From the NCBI GenBank assembly GCA_021464245.1, contig JADCRB010000040.1, forward strand, positions 10,803,528-10,867,527: a DNA stretch of 64,000 bases, given 5' to 3'. A program made the translations under genes and the position numbers. Below the pieces are notes generated by a model, which was not told the origin of the DNA, did no database searches, and saw nothing but the letters and a program-made list of their open reading frames with translations. Of the stretch, positions 24,393 through 37,432 are shown piece after piece. Each line of letters begins with the position of its first letter. Position 1 is the stretch's first letter. This DNA is from Carallia brachiata (lineage: Eukaryota; Streptophyta; Magnoliopsida; Malpighiales; Rhizophoraceae).

Positions 24393-25430
24393 CTATTAAA
24401 AAAAAAGGTTTTTCCTTTCTTAAAAATAATTTTTTCTCCACTTACTTTAAAAGGTATTGATAAAAAGAATTATTGGTAGATAAAAAGTAATTAAGAGGTA
24501 CAAAAATTTTAATAAACTCAATTTTCTTATCTCTTCTTTATCAATATGTATTTATTGTTTGCTACGACTTTTATTCTCAAATTCTAGTGCCACATTTGGC
24601 CTTTTTATTTATATATTAGTACTCATTTGCATGTCTTATAAATAGAAGGGTTCTTACCCTCTTATGCAGGTAATGTATAGATCACACGCACTACTCTCTC
24701 TGGACACATACATTCCTCTAGACTTCTAATACTAATTTAGACATCAAAGTGTTAACATTTGACAGACTCCGACCCTCTATAGCAATACTTCATTTTGCAG
24801 GTTTTAGATCCCTATCGACCATCTTCAACTAGGTAACTTCATCTGAATTACGTCCAGTACTTTTTTATGACAATCAATTTTCCTCGGTAGTACCCAATAC
24901 TCCCAATTTTTCTCCATTGTTATGTTAATTGGGTGGAATTTACATATAAAACCAATATATCTATTGGATGTTTATTGTAAAATTTTTATTTATTTATTTA
25001 TTTTTGTTACAAATATGAAAAAGTAAAATTGACACCTCACAGTTTTATTAAAGAAAATTACGTTGTTTTTACTATGCATTGTGAACAAAGGTCATTACAC
25101 TGAGGATAAACTCTTAAGTCCCTAATAAAAATCATTAAGTCATGTTCACAATTATATAAAAATGAATATACATTTAACCCCACTTTATGTCTTGAAGTGC
25201 TCAAACCTGTGTCCAAAATGCTAGCAACGGTGGCTTTTGCCGCTGCACTGCAACGCGAGGTTGTAATTTTTAGTAAAATATTGATATAGCGGAAGGAAAT
25301 TGGTATTTGCAAGAATAGAAGGTTTCATACACGCACATTTGACGAAGAAAACTTGGAACCCACAATGCTTTATTACGTGCATAAAGCTTGTTTTTTCGTG
25401 TATATAGTGTCTGACTCTCTGCCATATCGG
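24393..25430. other. Intergenic region without recognisable gene
   Basis: AT-rich DNA. The minus-strand ORF at 25058-25312 has no recognisable motif and is interrupted in any longer reading. Confidence 0.5.
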
Positions 25431-25439
25431 AGTTGTCCA

Positions 25440-27080
25440 TTTTTTTTATTGTACTGTGTGTTTCTCGAGATTTGAACTGCAATCAACCAGTTTTCCAGAC
25501 ATGGAGGCAGGGATCATGGACAAACACTAGCCAGTCATATTCACAAAGTCGGAAGCGTTCTTCATGTTGTTCGTTTCTCCATAATGTTTGGAATGACATG
25601 ATCTATATAATATATAACTGCAAACATAATATAGTAATGTCCATTGTCATTGTGGTCCACTGCATAGTGTTGCAGCATATATGAAATATTAAAAAACAAT
25701 GCCTCTTAAAAAAATATTGGAAATCTAGAATATGAACTACTTTAAGTTGTTTAGTAAAACTTATTGTCCTTGAAACAATATTTGCATTTTAATTATTGTA
25801 CTATAAACAATACGAATTCCTTCTTGAGATAAACTAAAGCTCTTATTTGCAGATATGCATATATGAAATTAAGATAGAAGAAAAGAATGTGTGTTACAGA
25901 ATTTTTGGTACTGATTTTATTTTTCTACAATAAAACAAAACTCGTATGAATACTTTAAATAGATTCTGTTGGCAAAGTTAAGTTTGAGGCATATTCATTT
26001 AGACAATTAATTGTTTTAGATTGTATCAGTTCAAATATAACTGCTTTTAGCAGTAAATTAGACAAAATGTGTCTAATAGTTAATTAATGGAAAAAAAATT
26101 TGAAGAGATTTGATTATTACATAACCTTAATTAATTAAAAATATAATTAATTAGTTAATGTAATAATCTTCCACGCATTTGCCTAAGTGCCAAAAGTGCC
26201 TAAAATTTGCATATACATAGCATGTGTGCGCTTCTTTATAGAGTTTCCTTTAGACCGACTAAACATATGTGAACTTTAACATTGTGTTTGGGAAGAGGGA
26301 AAAAGGGAGGAAGGAGAGGAAAATGAGAGGATTAAAATATTGTTGTGTTTGAAAAGTGCTTAAAAAGTAGGAGAGAGTAAAATTTCTAATTCCCCTAATC
26401 CTCTCTATTCCACAAAAAACAATCCTCCTTTTTTAGAGGAAAGTTATTCGTTCTCGTACTAAATTTATTAAATAACTTAATTCCTCCTCACATAATTTAA
26501 AAATTATAATTTTACCTAAACAAAATATTTAAATAGAATTTATTATAAAAAATAAAATTATTATTTCAATATATTTTATATTTCTCTCCTCTCATTTTCA
26601 CCCTTTTCCAAATAAAAAAATTTATTATTTTCCTCTCTCTCATCACCTCCTCCCAAATACAAGAGAGGATATAAAATATTCCTTTCTTCTAGCGATCATC
26701 TCCTCCACTTTCCTCTCTCTCACCTTTTTCTCCTTCAAAAATTTTATCCACATACAATATAAAAGTATCCTCTTTTCTATTTGGAACTTTGTCCCTCTAT
26801 TTATTTTGTCCCTCTTTTAGGAGTACACTTAAACAGGTATTTACTGTACATATTCACTTCTTTTTTAGTGTAATACATTCGTTATCTTGAACCAAACAAA
26901 TACATTTTATTTTTACTGTATTTAACTTAAAATTTTCATTCTATTACATATAAAATTAAGTTAATTTGACTTGCTTAAAAAGTGAATCATATTATAAATT
27001 TCTCTATCACACAATGTATCGAGGCTCAACAAGAAATGCGAGCCCAATGTAAAGACCCAAGCGAACTTGTGAGACTTTAT
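25440..27080 (+). repeat. Dispersed duplication, copy B, split by an insertion
   Basis: 25440-25700 matches the left part of copy A (22790-23060) and 26850-27080 matches the right part (23075-23320). The roughly 1.15 kb between them has no counterpart in copy A. The two copies are in the same orientation about 2.65 kb apart. Confidence 0.75.
26285..26835. mobile_element. Foldback (MITE-like) element within duplication copy B
   Basis: The left arm is purine-rich (GTGTTTGGGAAGAGGGAAAA, GGAGGAAGGAGAGGAAAA) and the right arm is pyrimidine-rich (CTCCTCCCAAATAC, CTCTCTCACC), so the roughly 550 bp folds back on itself. It encodes nothing. It accounts for part of the sequence absent from copy A. Confidence 0.5.
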
Positions 27081-27253
27081 AGCACTTAAGCTACATATAA
27101 TGGACTCTCTGTTTTTTTTTTTTATCAGAGCATATAATGGACTCAAACAATATCAATTGAGACAAGAATTCTGATGCCTGATGGGCTAATCAAACATTAA
27201 GACTTTCACATGCCAAGTTGTTTCAATATATATATATAATTAATATATAAATA

Positions 27254-27264
27254 ATATATAGATA

Positions 27265-27321
<57 letters not shown>
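27254..27321. repeat. (AT)n microsatellite followed by a 35-T tract
   Basis: An alternating AT run passes directly into an uninterrupted T run at 27287-27321. Confidence 0.9.
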
Positions 27322-27329
27322 CTTGGGAG

Positions 27330-28483
27330 ACAAGTTGTTTCAAGACTAAAGTTTGATTTGTGCTGCACTAAAACTACACCATTCTTCTCAAGAATTTAGA
27401 ACATATAAATAATAACAAAAGAAATAGACATAATCTTTCCTTCCATAACTTCATGATCTTTGTTGATAATGTATAAAATATAACAGCAATAATCAAGATT
27501 CATGAAGCGAAAAACAAAAGAAATAAAAATAGTCCTTAAAGAGGAACATAGGAAAAAAAAAACCCCATGTCCACACAACATCTTAAAAATTACTAGAGGT
27601 GAGGAATATTTCATTTTGGGTTTCATGGTACATATATCAATGCAACTTGAATTAGTCTTAATTAGCAATTCCTCTTCATTAGCGTAGTCGGTAGTCCAAC
27701 GTTCTTGCTTACTTATTCATGGGCTTCTAAATTCCAAGCCCAATCCAGCTTTCTGGAAAGGACAAAAAGGCATAATTGAGAATGGTGTCTGGAAAAATCA
27801 CTGAAAAAAAGAACAGAGAGAATGATGTCTGGAAAAAACTGGAACGGGTAACCGGTCATAAGCCCAATATAAATTTCTTTTGTAATCTAAGCAATATGGA
27901 TCAGTGGCAGCCCTTATACTTGCTAAAAATCAGCTTACTCCAGTTAGCACCAAATTGAAAAGCAACCAGAGAAAATGCTATTCCTTATCATCAGCCCTCC
28001 AAAAAGTCCAAAGTAACAAATTCTAATCTCTGAAAACTTGATGGGGTTGGACATTCTAGGCTGCAAAAAGTTGACCACAGGAATCCTTTATGTCCTCTCT
28101 TGCAGATGATTAGTTGCCGCCAATCTAAAAATGATTTGGGTTCCACCCAACTGGGACCCAAGCATTGCCTGGGGACACCTAATATGCAGCAATTGTCCCC
28201 ATCTTTCTGCACATAGAAAAGGGACATTTGAGGCCTAAAAGTCGTTTGACAGAGCTTATATTAGCTACAACTTCGATCTAATGGCACGGCCCAGGTCCCA
28301 CCCCAGAGAAATTTTGTATGCAGTCATGCAAGGCGCTTTGGTTGGAGAATTGGCCAACCTACCCCACACTTCTAGGACCACTCTGCTCCCATTAAAAACC
28401 CTGCTACTGTTCGCTGTCTCCTTGGCTTTTCTTTTGATCTTTTCTTCCTTATGTTTGTCTTTAAATAAATTATGCAAGCTTTT

Positions 28484-28517
<34 letters not shown>

Positions 28518-31500
28518 CCACACCCTTATGCTTATAGATGGATAGATTGTTGCGGAACAAATTATTAAAAATGACCCATGCTTCACATTTGTTAGACGTG
28601 GATTGGATACGAATATTTCTCCCTTCATTATACTAACATTGGCTTGACTAATTAGAATAAGAGTAATCTCCTCGAAACCCAAAGCTTCACCCACTGCATT
28701 ACTGGCTATTGATTCAAAAACTTGGGAAGCATTCGGCTGTTGAAATTAGACCCATAGCTTTTGAACCAGATCCAGATGTCATTCGAAGGCTGACCACAAT
28801 TGGACCACCTGCAGAGGCCTGGCATAACTGGTTTGGCTACAAATAATAAAGCGTGCCTCCACCATACATCTCTTCTATTCTCCCCATCCAACACCCAGAT
28901 CATGAACATGGTTTTTTTTCTTTGTTTTCGTTTTTTTTTTTCAAAAAGGGAAAAGAAAAAGCAAAAGAAAAGCAGAACTAAATGCAGAGGTTGTCTTTGC
29001 CTGGCAAGTGTGTCTGACTTGCAACTTTGGCATTGCCTGAGATGTTGACAGTACCTAAAAGGCAGGGACCAGCTGCCGTGCCCAGACCAATAGCCTATCG
29101 GATACTCATCCTGTGGTGCAAAACGTTATCAACTACTCCTGCAACAAAGCCTGGAAACAAAATTGTAGTATCTTCTGGTCGGTACATATTTGTCCATTCC
29201 TCCCGAACAAACAATTATACTACTCACGGATGGAATGTGGCTTTCCTGCCAACCAGACACTAGAGATTAACAGAACAATCTCATTCCCATCAATTCTTGT
29301 TTCCACCATATTATGATCTCATATTCTCAGTGTAATGGACCCACTCCATAAAATCATTCAGCCCAATTCTTCTTCTTCTTCTTCCGTTTCTTCCTGCTTT
29401 GATTGTCCTCTTTTTTTGTCCCAAGTAGTCATTATTATTTTGCCTACTGACAAGAAACCATTTTAAACTTAAGTTGTCCAGCGAGACTAGGAATGAATCA
29501 TAGACTTGTAAAGATTCATAATCAAATATGAAAATATCGTGATTCGAACACAAGATTTCTCAATCATAAAACTCTGATACTATCAAGAGATCATTACACT
29601 CGAAAATTTAAGTTGTTTGATAAATTTTATAAATAGATCATATATTACGTCAAGAAAGGACTTTGGATTGCTTCACTCAATAATGTTTCTCCAAAGTTGA
29701 TGCCCCTTAAATTAATCATTTGTTAATATAACCTGAAGATAATGTATTGGGGGTGAAATAATAATGATCTGGTCTTAAACTTGATTGTTTCTATTCAGAT
29801 AGTATATATAGTTATGTAGTTAAGCTTTCTCCCATAGTAAATCGGATGTGAGACTAATTGAAATATAGAGCATCATCTCAAAAAAAAACAAAAAAAAAGA
29901 AATATAGAGCAGAAAAACTTCTTGGACACACAATAGTGAGAATGCAGTGAATATGCAGTGATTTATACCGTTCGATCGTAAAAAATATGTTAACTATATA
30001 CCTCACTAAATTAGTTTACGCAGTCTTGCTCAATATAGAATCGTGGGAAATGAATGGAAAGCCTGAGTTGTTGTAAATGACTTCCCTGCCAACGATTTAA
30101 TGGGCCAACATCTTTTAGAAAGGTTTGCATTATATATCATCAAATAATAAATGACTAGATTGTTGACAAGAAAAAAAGACAAACAAATACATACATCTAG
30201 ACTAGATGCAAAAACATTTTGAAATATTTTCCACTTCGTTAAAAAAAACAAAAGACTAGATGCAAGTCCATCATCACGATGCCCTTTTTCACAACACCAT
30301 TAACATTTTGAAATATTGGATCGAAGCCTACTTTGAGAAATCGTTTATGGCAAATACCAAATAGAACACACAGTATACACATAATGATATAGATCATTAT
30401 ATTTTAAAAAATATATTAAATTAAAAAATTATAAATAAATCATTAAATATCGTTTAATAAATTATTTGTTTTTTGCGTGCCCTTTCTTGGGTATTCCCGT
30501 GTCAAGCTGGCCTCCTTTTTTGAGATGGTTGGTTACGTCTTAATACATCAAATGCATGTGCCTATCAGCTCCGTGTTTGTGATTGCGACTAGCTGGTGAA
30601 CCCCATAGGTAGCTTAACCAATTTTGGAGCAATGACCACTCTGTATCGATGCAGTCAAATTAACTGGCAGGCATAAAAATTTACTAATCGTTTCCTATAT
30701 GTAGCCATCTTATTCAATTATTGTAAGATGCACCTCTCTGTCAAGCCTATAAACAACTTAACTAGTTTATAATTATTCTTCTACTATTGTGATCGCACTT
30801 TGGAAGGGAAGATGGGAGGAATGCTGACTTTGCTCAAGCAAGCTCCATATGTCTGATCACGGGACTATTTTTCAATATGATCCCATGCTTGGTTTGAGTT
30901 ATAATTGGTACTAGAATCATTTTCAGGATTGAATATCTGGAGTTTGAGTTGCAGCAGGAGCTAGTTAGCTTAAAAAAAATAAAAGTCTAAAAGCTTGGCC
31001 TAGTTGAAATACCAAATGGTACATCAACAAAATGAAAGCGCAATTGTGAATGGACCTAGTGTGAGCGTCTTCTTCTTGTTCTAATTCTTCTTCTTGTGTT
31101 TTGTTTTTCACTTTTTAATATTACCGTGAACAACTTTAGAAAATATCAAGGCTCCCCAAGGTCAAAAGACTAGTGTGCTTCGAGGAGATTAAAGATGGTG
31201 GGTATCCATAAAAGAAGAGAGGATATTCACTTGACCCAATTATCAACTCTTTCGTCTCATGATTACTCGCCCACATGGTTGCCTTTTCCTTTTCCTTTTT
31301 TGAGTTGAAATTCCGTTGCTCCTAACTAATCAAAAGAAAAGAGCAAAAGATCAAAAAAAAAAAAAAACAAGAAGACATTACAAACGAATTGAAAAGATTT
31401 TCTTCCCAATTTCAACATTCCTTTACCTTTAACCTTTAACCTTTTTCTCCTTCATGTTAGCTGTTTTTTTTTTTTACCTTTAACTTGATCTAAATTGCGT

Positions 31501-31560
31501 CTAAAATCTCTTTTAATCATCTCTTGTTTCTCGTGTTATGTGGCCAAACTTATTCTTGTA
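27330..31560. other. Intergenic region without recognisable gene
   Basis: Less AT-rich and more complex at about 27690-29470, but no frame shows a known domain. Several ORFs of 60-95 codons overlap an (AT)n array at 28486-28514 and are spurious there. A non-coding transcript or an old retroelement is possible but unsupported. 30480-31330 is also complex without coding signs. Confidence 0.5.
28486..28514. repeat. (AT)n microsatellite
   Basis: Alternating AT run of about 28 bases. It creates the Tyr-Ile repeats seen in frames on both strands. Confidence 0.9.
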
Positions 31561-31573
31561 CTTTCTTTTTACG

Positions 31574-32115
31574 GTTAAATACATTTAACTTTTTTATGAT
31601 TTAATCGTTCTGCATTTTATTTTTCCGTAGTTTCAATTTAGACAATAAATTTCTTTATAATTTTCAATTTTGGCAATTAACCCTCGACAACTTGTTAAAT
31701 CTATTAACAAAAATTAGCTACAATTACCTTATTTTGTGGTCACATAAATTTCATTATATCTTTACGTAGAAATTGACCATAGATTCTCTCTCAATTTTCT
31801 TTATATTAACGTGCGCAGTACATTAAAAATAACAAAAATTGTGAATGATATAACATAGAATGCAACTAAAGTTGACACCAAAATTCAATTTGAGTGATAT
31901 ATAAAATATTTTTTATAATTTTGGTATAGAAACAAATTAATAATTATAAAAAGATGTAATTTTAACCAATTTTTATTAATAAATTAAACAAAATCTTATT
32001 CAATGAGATAAATTATAAAAATTAAAATCATTAAAAAACTTAATACCTCAATATAAATCATAAAAAATAAAATACAAAACAATTAAAATACAGAATAGTT
32101 AAATATATTAAACCC
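31574..32115. mobile_element. MULE-like non-autonomous element with 9-10 bp target duplication
   Basis: The ends are inverted: left GGTTAAATACATTTAAC (from 31573), right read inverted GGGTTTAATATATTTAAC. A perfect direct repeat TCTTTTTACG flanks the element at 31564-31573 and 32116-32125. A 9-10 bp duplication is characteristic of Mutator-like elements. The 542-bp interior is AT-rich, partly self-complementary and non-coding. Confidence 0.7.
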
Positions 32116-32271
32116 TCTTTTTACGTCCTCTGTTTTTTAGTCCTTCCCCCACCACCCTAACCCCACCAAACCTCAAGCCATTTTGCCCGCTGTGTTTATC
32201 TCGCGAGATCTTGACATATCATTAAACACCTCGACTAAATCCATAAATCAGGTGTCAAAAACTATCTGATG

Positions 32272-33023
32272 CATAGTTATTAAACCCAACCCAATCTGAT
32301 TAGTCGGACCGATGACCTGGTGATCTGGGTACTGGGTCAAATTGATTCGCGTGAACAATAATCGGATCATTTGAATAATGAAAAATTATTTTTTTTACTG
32401 TGTAAACAGTAAAAATAATATTTTTTTAATTATGAACAGTAATCAAACAGTAAAAAATTATAATTTTTTCACTTTTTACTGTGTAAACAGTAAAAATAAT
32501 ATTTTTTAATGATAAACAGTGTTCAAACAGTAAAAATTATAAATTTTTTTCATTTTTTACTACTTGAACAATAATATTTGTATAATATTTATACACTAAA
32601 ATTTATTTTTTTTAACTTTTTACTGTGTGAATGATAAAAATAATATTTTCATAATACTAAACAGTATTACGCAATATTTTTTTTGTACAATTTAATAATT
32701 TTTTACTTTTTATAATCTATTTTTCTGTATGCAATAATTTAATATCGTTTATATATCGAATAATATGTTACAATTGACCTTAAAAAATAGTTTTTTAAGA
32801 ATTTTTATCAAAATTTTGATTAGTATAAATTACTTTTTAATTTGTGAAAATGTAGTTATTGTGCTAAATTGTATAAAAAATTTATATATATATTATTTGA
32901 TATATTTATTTTTTTAAGAATTAATGACTCATTGGTTGAATCAATAACTCACTGGTTGAACTAATGACCCACTGACCCAAACACCTGACTAGGTCAGTGT
33001 CCGAACCAGTTTTAATAACTATG
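32272..33023. mobile_element. hAT-like non-autonomous element with 8-bp target duplication
   Basis: Terminal inverted repeats are CATAGTTATTAAA (left) and TTTAATAACTATG (right). The flanks ATCTGATG (32264-32271) and ATCTAATG (33024-33031) match at 7 of 8 positions, the duplication size of hAT elements. Sub-terminal words such as GACCTGGTGATCTGGGT and CACTGACCCAAACACC are also inverted. It encodes no protein. The AT-rich core has repeated ACAGTAAAAATAAT words. Confidence 0.7.
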
Positions 33024-33767
33024 ATCTAATGATGGCAATCTAAGGTGTCTCTCTTTGTATATTGATTTGTATATTAACGTGAGTTTGAATCTTCTCGTTG
33101 ATATATACTCTCTCTAATATTTGGATTTAGATTAGAATACTGTATTAAATTTTAAATTAATTAATATTATAATTTAATTGAGTGAAAGTCTGTTAAAATC
33201 CAATAATATTTGGATTAATATAAAAAATTGTCACTAATTTTACTTAAAATAATCAATCTAACATAAATTTTTAAAATTAATAAATTTAGTATCAACCTTA
33301 TTTAAAATAACAAATATAACACACTGTAAAATTTTTTTGAACTGAATTTATCTATTTTGATAATGTGATACTAATTTATATAATTATTGTGTCATCGAAA
33401 TAGATATATATATTTATATAAATTTATTATCGAAATTGACAAATTTTATTTATATAAAATTATTACGTGTTAGATTTGTTATATTAAATAAATTAGTATT
33501 AAATTTATTATTTTTTAAAATTAGTGTTAAATTTATTATTTTAAATAAATTTAATGATATTTTTATATATTAACTTTTAATATTTGAATAGTAAATCTGT
33601 TATTTTAAAAAAGATATTAATGATGCATGACTAAATATGTTAGTATTAACTCACAAATGATATTACTAGCATATCTTCTACTACTTTTTGTAGTGGTCAA
33701 ATAAGCCGTTGGAAAGGACATTATCCAGCTTAACTGATTGTTCACTTTTTCGATAACGGAAATGCTA

Positions 33768-33860
33768 GGGGGACGGGGGTGGGGGACGGGGGGTGTGTGT
33801 TTAGGGAGGAGAGAGATAGAGAGAAAGAAAGAGAGAGAGGAGAGAGGAAGTGGGATTTCG
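33768..33860 (+). other. G-quadruplex motif followed by a purine (GA) tract
   Basis: Four G runs of 5, 5, 5 and 6 (33768-33772, 33775-33779, 33781-33785, 33788-33793) are separated by AC, T and AC. A purine-rich GGAGAGAGATAGAGAGAAAG tract follows to about 33855. The surroundings are AT-rich with no adjacent gene. Confidence 0.8.
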
Positions 33861-33929
33861 TCAAATTTTTTTTTTTGAAAGAGTAGTACCTGTGTATAAA
33901 GAGTAAAATTAATATATAAGGGATGTATG

Positions 33930-34650
33930 AGATATTTGGATTAATTTTTGAAGAGGTATATTTATATTTTATTTTTAAAAAATGGGAAGATAGGTGTTTA
34001 GTAAACTTTTTAGTATTACTGTTTGATTCTACTTATTTTCTTATTTGACTTTCTAATAATAACTGATTGAAAAATAACTATTAACTACTTTTTACTGTTT
34101 TTTTATTACTTTTCACTTTTTATGGACTAAATTATTATTAAAAAATATTTATATAATTTTACTATTATTTTTTTTACTTGACACATGAATTAGATATTTT
34201 AATTTATTTTATTAGTATTTATATAATTTTAATAATTTTTTTCAAGTATTCTTAAATCTTTTTTTTTTCACTTCAATTTTCTTTAATATTGACATTTATA
34301 AAAAAAATCTCAAATATAATAATTTTTATCATTTAAAAAAATTAATATTTTTTTAAAAAATTTAAAAATTAAGTAAAATAATTCTCAATATTATTTATAA
34401 AATATTATTAAAAAATATAAAATATAAAAATAAAATTTTTAATATGATATATCTACACAAATTATGTGTTTAAATTAGACATTTTATTATTCAATAATAA
34501 CAGTAAGTAAAATTAACCAAACACTTCATTAATTTTATCAGCAATCAGTAACAGTAAATAGAAATCAGTAATCAGCAATCAGCAGCAGTAATCAGTAACA
34601 ACAATCAGTAACAGTAACATTCGAACAACTAATTCAAACAGGCTCGTAAA
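33930..34650. mobile_element. Non-autonomous DNA element, GTTTGGTTAGCTGTT-type ends (copy 2)
   Basis: The interior from about 33950 (GAAGAGGTATATTTATATTT, then AGTGTTTAGTAAA-like and TGATTGAAAAATAA words) runs in the same order as 56330-56500. The right end has AGTAACAGTAACATTCGAAC and AATTCAAACAGGC, which read inverted matches the left end TTTGGATTAATTTTTG. No transposase. Confidence 0.6.
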
Positions 34651-37280
34651 AATAGGTAATATTTAAGTTTATAGGTGATAAATTTAAAAATAATGTGCAA
34701 ATACATCATGTATATAATGATTAAAGTTAATGTACAACACGCTCAAATTTAATATATAACAAATTGAAACAAAAAAAATTATTTTATTACAAATATTAAT
34801 CATTAAATTATATAAATCAATCGATTAATAATTTTACTATAATTATTTATGGTTTGTAATTTTTTGTGCTTTTTTTTTTCCGAGTTTGCAAATAAAGCCA
34901 AGCGATGATTCCCTTCAATTTTAAAGCGCACATGACACGCAGGCCTTGTTGACCAAAGAGGTGATATTCCTGCCACCTAGCCACAACTAGTAGGAACACG
35001 TTCAAGATTGCAATTGAAAGCATCTAAAGACGATGATCAGCAAGGCTCAATTGAAAGCATTCTTGATTCTGTTACATTCTTTCTTTCTTTTTTTTTTTTT
35101 TTTGGTTCATCGCAGATAAATACTACTGTATTCTTTGTTGCATTCAATTATATTATTAGTGCAGCATAGCCTGGCATTTTTTTGGACAAACTATCAGTAT
35201 ATAATTGTCTTTAGTACATCTATCGACCAGTAGTTACATCTTACCCGATGCTCCATCTCCTTCCCCTATCAATGTTTAGTCACCCATTTTCTTTGCCCAT
35301 TTGAACTGGGACTTTTTATCTGCTTTTGAGATCAAACTCGGTAGTTGAAGAAAAAATGGAGTCCCCTTTATCACTCGCCGTAAATATAATATAACAATAT
35401 TTAGAAATACAAATTAAGTTGTTAAATCTCTAAACTTTGTTAATTTACGTTGCATATTTTGATTAGGTTAGATTTGGATTATAAACTTATAGAATTCGGA
35501 CAAGCTGAGTGGCATACTTTAATTTTTGTCGATTTGAATTTTATACCTTTTAGAGTTCGATTAATGGAAGTCAATCAATAACAGTTCTTAGTAATCATCT
35601 GTTAATACCGATGAATGACTTGGCAATTTGAATTGACATTAAAATATCACAAGGAGAATTAATACTAAAAAAAAAAAAATTTGTGGGTATACGTGAATTT
35701 TTAAATTGCGTCCATACGTATGTAATTTATGAATTACGAATATTTTTTATTTAACCATAACAATAAAAGGTGATATAAAAAAGTATTACCGTTTTTTCTG
35801 TCTCATATTTTTAATTATGATTGTAAAAAAAATTTATAATTATATAAATTAAATCGTGTGTAAATATAATTTAAAATTTTATATTTGTCCATATAATAGG
35901 ACCTATAAAAAAATTACGTCTGAAGTCAAGCTCTCATGTCACTTTCCACGTCAATATCGACACACAATTATTAAAACGATAATTATCGGTTGACCTAAAT
36001 TAACTGAACATTAAAAATTCAACCAAAATTAAAATGGGCGACTCAAATTGATCAAATTCTTAAATTTTTAACTCAAATCGACAAAAATTAAAATATGCCA
36101 TTCCAATTAGCAAAATTAAAAAAATAATTGAAAATAATTCAAATGTTTACGCTACTGAAAATAATCGAATTTTTATTTTTCTTTTCAATTATTAAAAGAA
36201 TGATAGTGAAAGGAACTTATGGTCAACAAAATAACCGAAAATGAGAGCTAATGGCCATTTGGGATCAACTTTGCCGGTGGATATGTCACTATTGAGCACT
36301 GTTTTGCATGTAAAAGTGAAAAAATCAAAAGGGTTGGTGTAGTTACAGGTTTACAGCCGGATGACTTCCAACTACGACTGTCACATTCAACGGACAACAC
36401 GTCAAAACAACAGTCAAAAAAATGAAAAATAATAAAGCTCTTCTGAGGAAGTCAAACACCAGAGGAGCATTACACAAGGAAATGAAATAAATTAAGAAAA
36501 TATCATTATTATAATATATTTTATGAAAGAAAGTTATTATTTTTGCTCTCTATTTGGCTCCTTACACGCACAAAAAATCATTGTAAGCCCCACTTTAGCT
36601 TTACTACATGCGCGTAAGGAGCAAAAATAATGGTGTGTAATTATAATAATAAAATATAAAAAATATTATTATTTTTTAATTTAAATTTTTATTATAATTA
36701 TATAAAATATATTAATTATTATAATATAATTTTTTACATATATATATATATATATATATAAGAAAACCTATTAATTAAACAACTAGATTAAGTAATAATG
36801 CAATAAACGATCGTGCCACACATAATATATTTAATAATATATATATTTTTTTAAAATTTAATAAATTTTTTATTAAATTACGTAACACATCAATGCACAC
36901 TGTATTGTTCAAGTTTTTCAGATAACTAAATCCCTTTATGTTTTGCCAATGGCTAACCATGTGCTTTTCCTTCACATGCGACCAAAAAAATAATAGAAAA
37001 TTCTCCCCTTCTACAATTCCATTTTTCCCTGTTGCTGATTTCAATCAGAGTTTTTTTTTTTTTGGATAAAAAAAAAAGCACATGGGATGTAACATTTTCT
37101 AGGGACTATAAGAAACTTGTAATATTAGAAGGATATAACATATTAAATGGATAAGCTCATTGGATTTTTTTTATTTGTAGAATCTATATGTCACATAAGA
37201 TTATATTTCACTATGATGAAAGGAACTAAGCATACAGGTCGGAGATAACTGGACCAGGACATCTTGGTACTTCAAGGACT
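34650..37280. other. Intergenic region without recognisable gene
   Basis: AT-rich with islands of ordinary complexity (34900-35340, 36230-36480). An (AT)n run lies at about 36738-36760. The ORF at 36775-37044 (-) has no motif and is not called. Confidence 0.5.
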
Positions 37281-37285
37281 ATTCT

Positions 37286-37432
37286 TCACTGGTTTTGTTC
37301 ATATTCTTCATTTCCTTCAGGAGGAAGTGCCATGCCAACCATCTCTTCTTCCAAATCCCATTTAAACTTAGTCGGATTGGAATCTGGCGGGATTGAGAAA
37401 AGCAGAGATTGTCGGCAATTTAACTTGTACAT
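37286..37432 (-). CDS. Short ORF, 48 aa, behind the cyclin D3 gene
   Basis: ATG at 37432, TGA at 37288-37286, about 118 bp after the cyclin stop codon on the same strand, so probably within its 3'UTR. The predicted peptide is acidic with a distinctive middle (KFKWDLEEEMVGMALPPEG, residues 22-40) and a Glu/Gln/Asn tail. Composition looks more protein-like than its AT-rich surroundings. It could be a downstream ORF, an alternative last exon (CCGCCAG before ATTCCAATCC is a possible acceptor), or the relic of another gene. I do not recognise it. Confidence 0.35.
   Translation of the reverse strand: MYKLNCRQSLLFSIPPDSNPTKFKWDLEEEMVGMALPPEGNEEYEQNQ

Noticed and set aside
28372..28694. Overlapping ORFs with Tyr-Ile repeats on both strands
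   Set aside because: They are produced by the (AT)n microsatellite at 28486-28514 and share no other coding sign.
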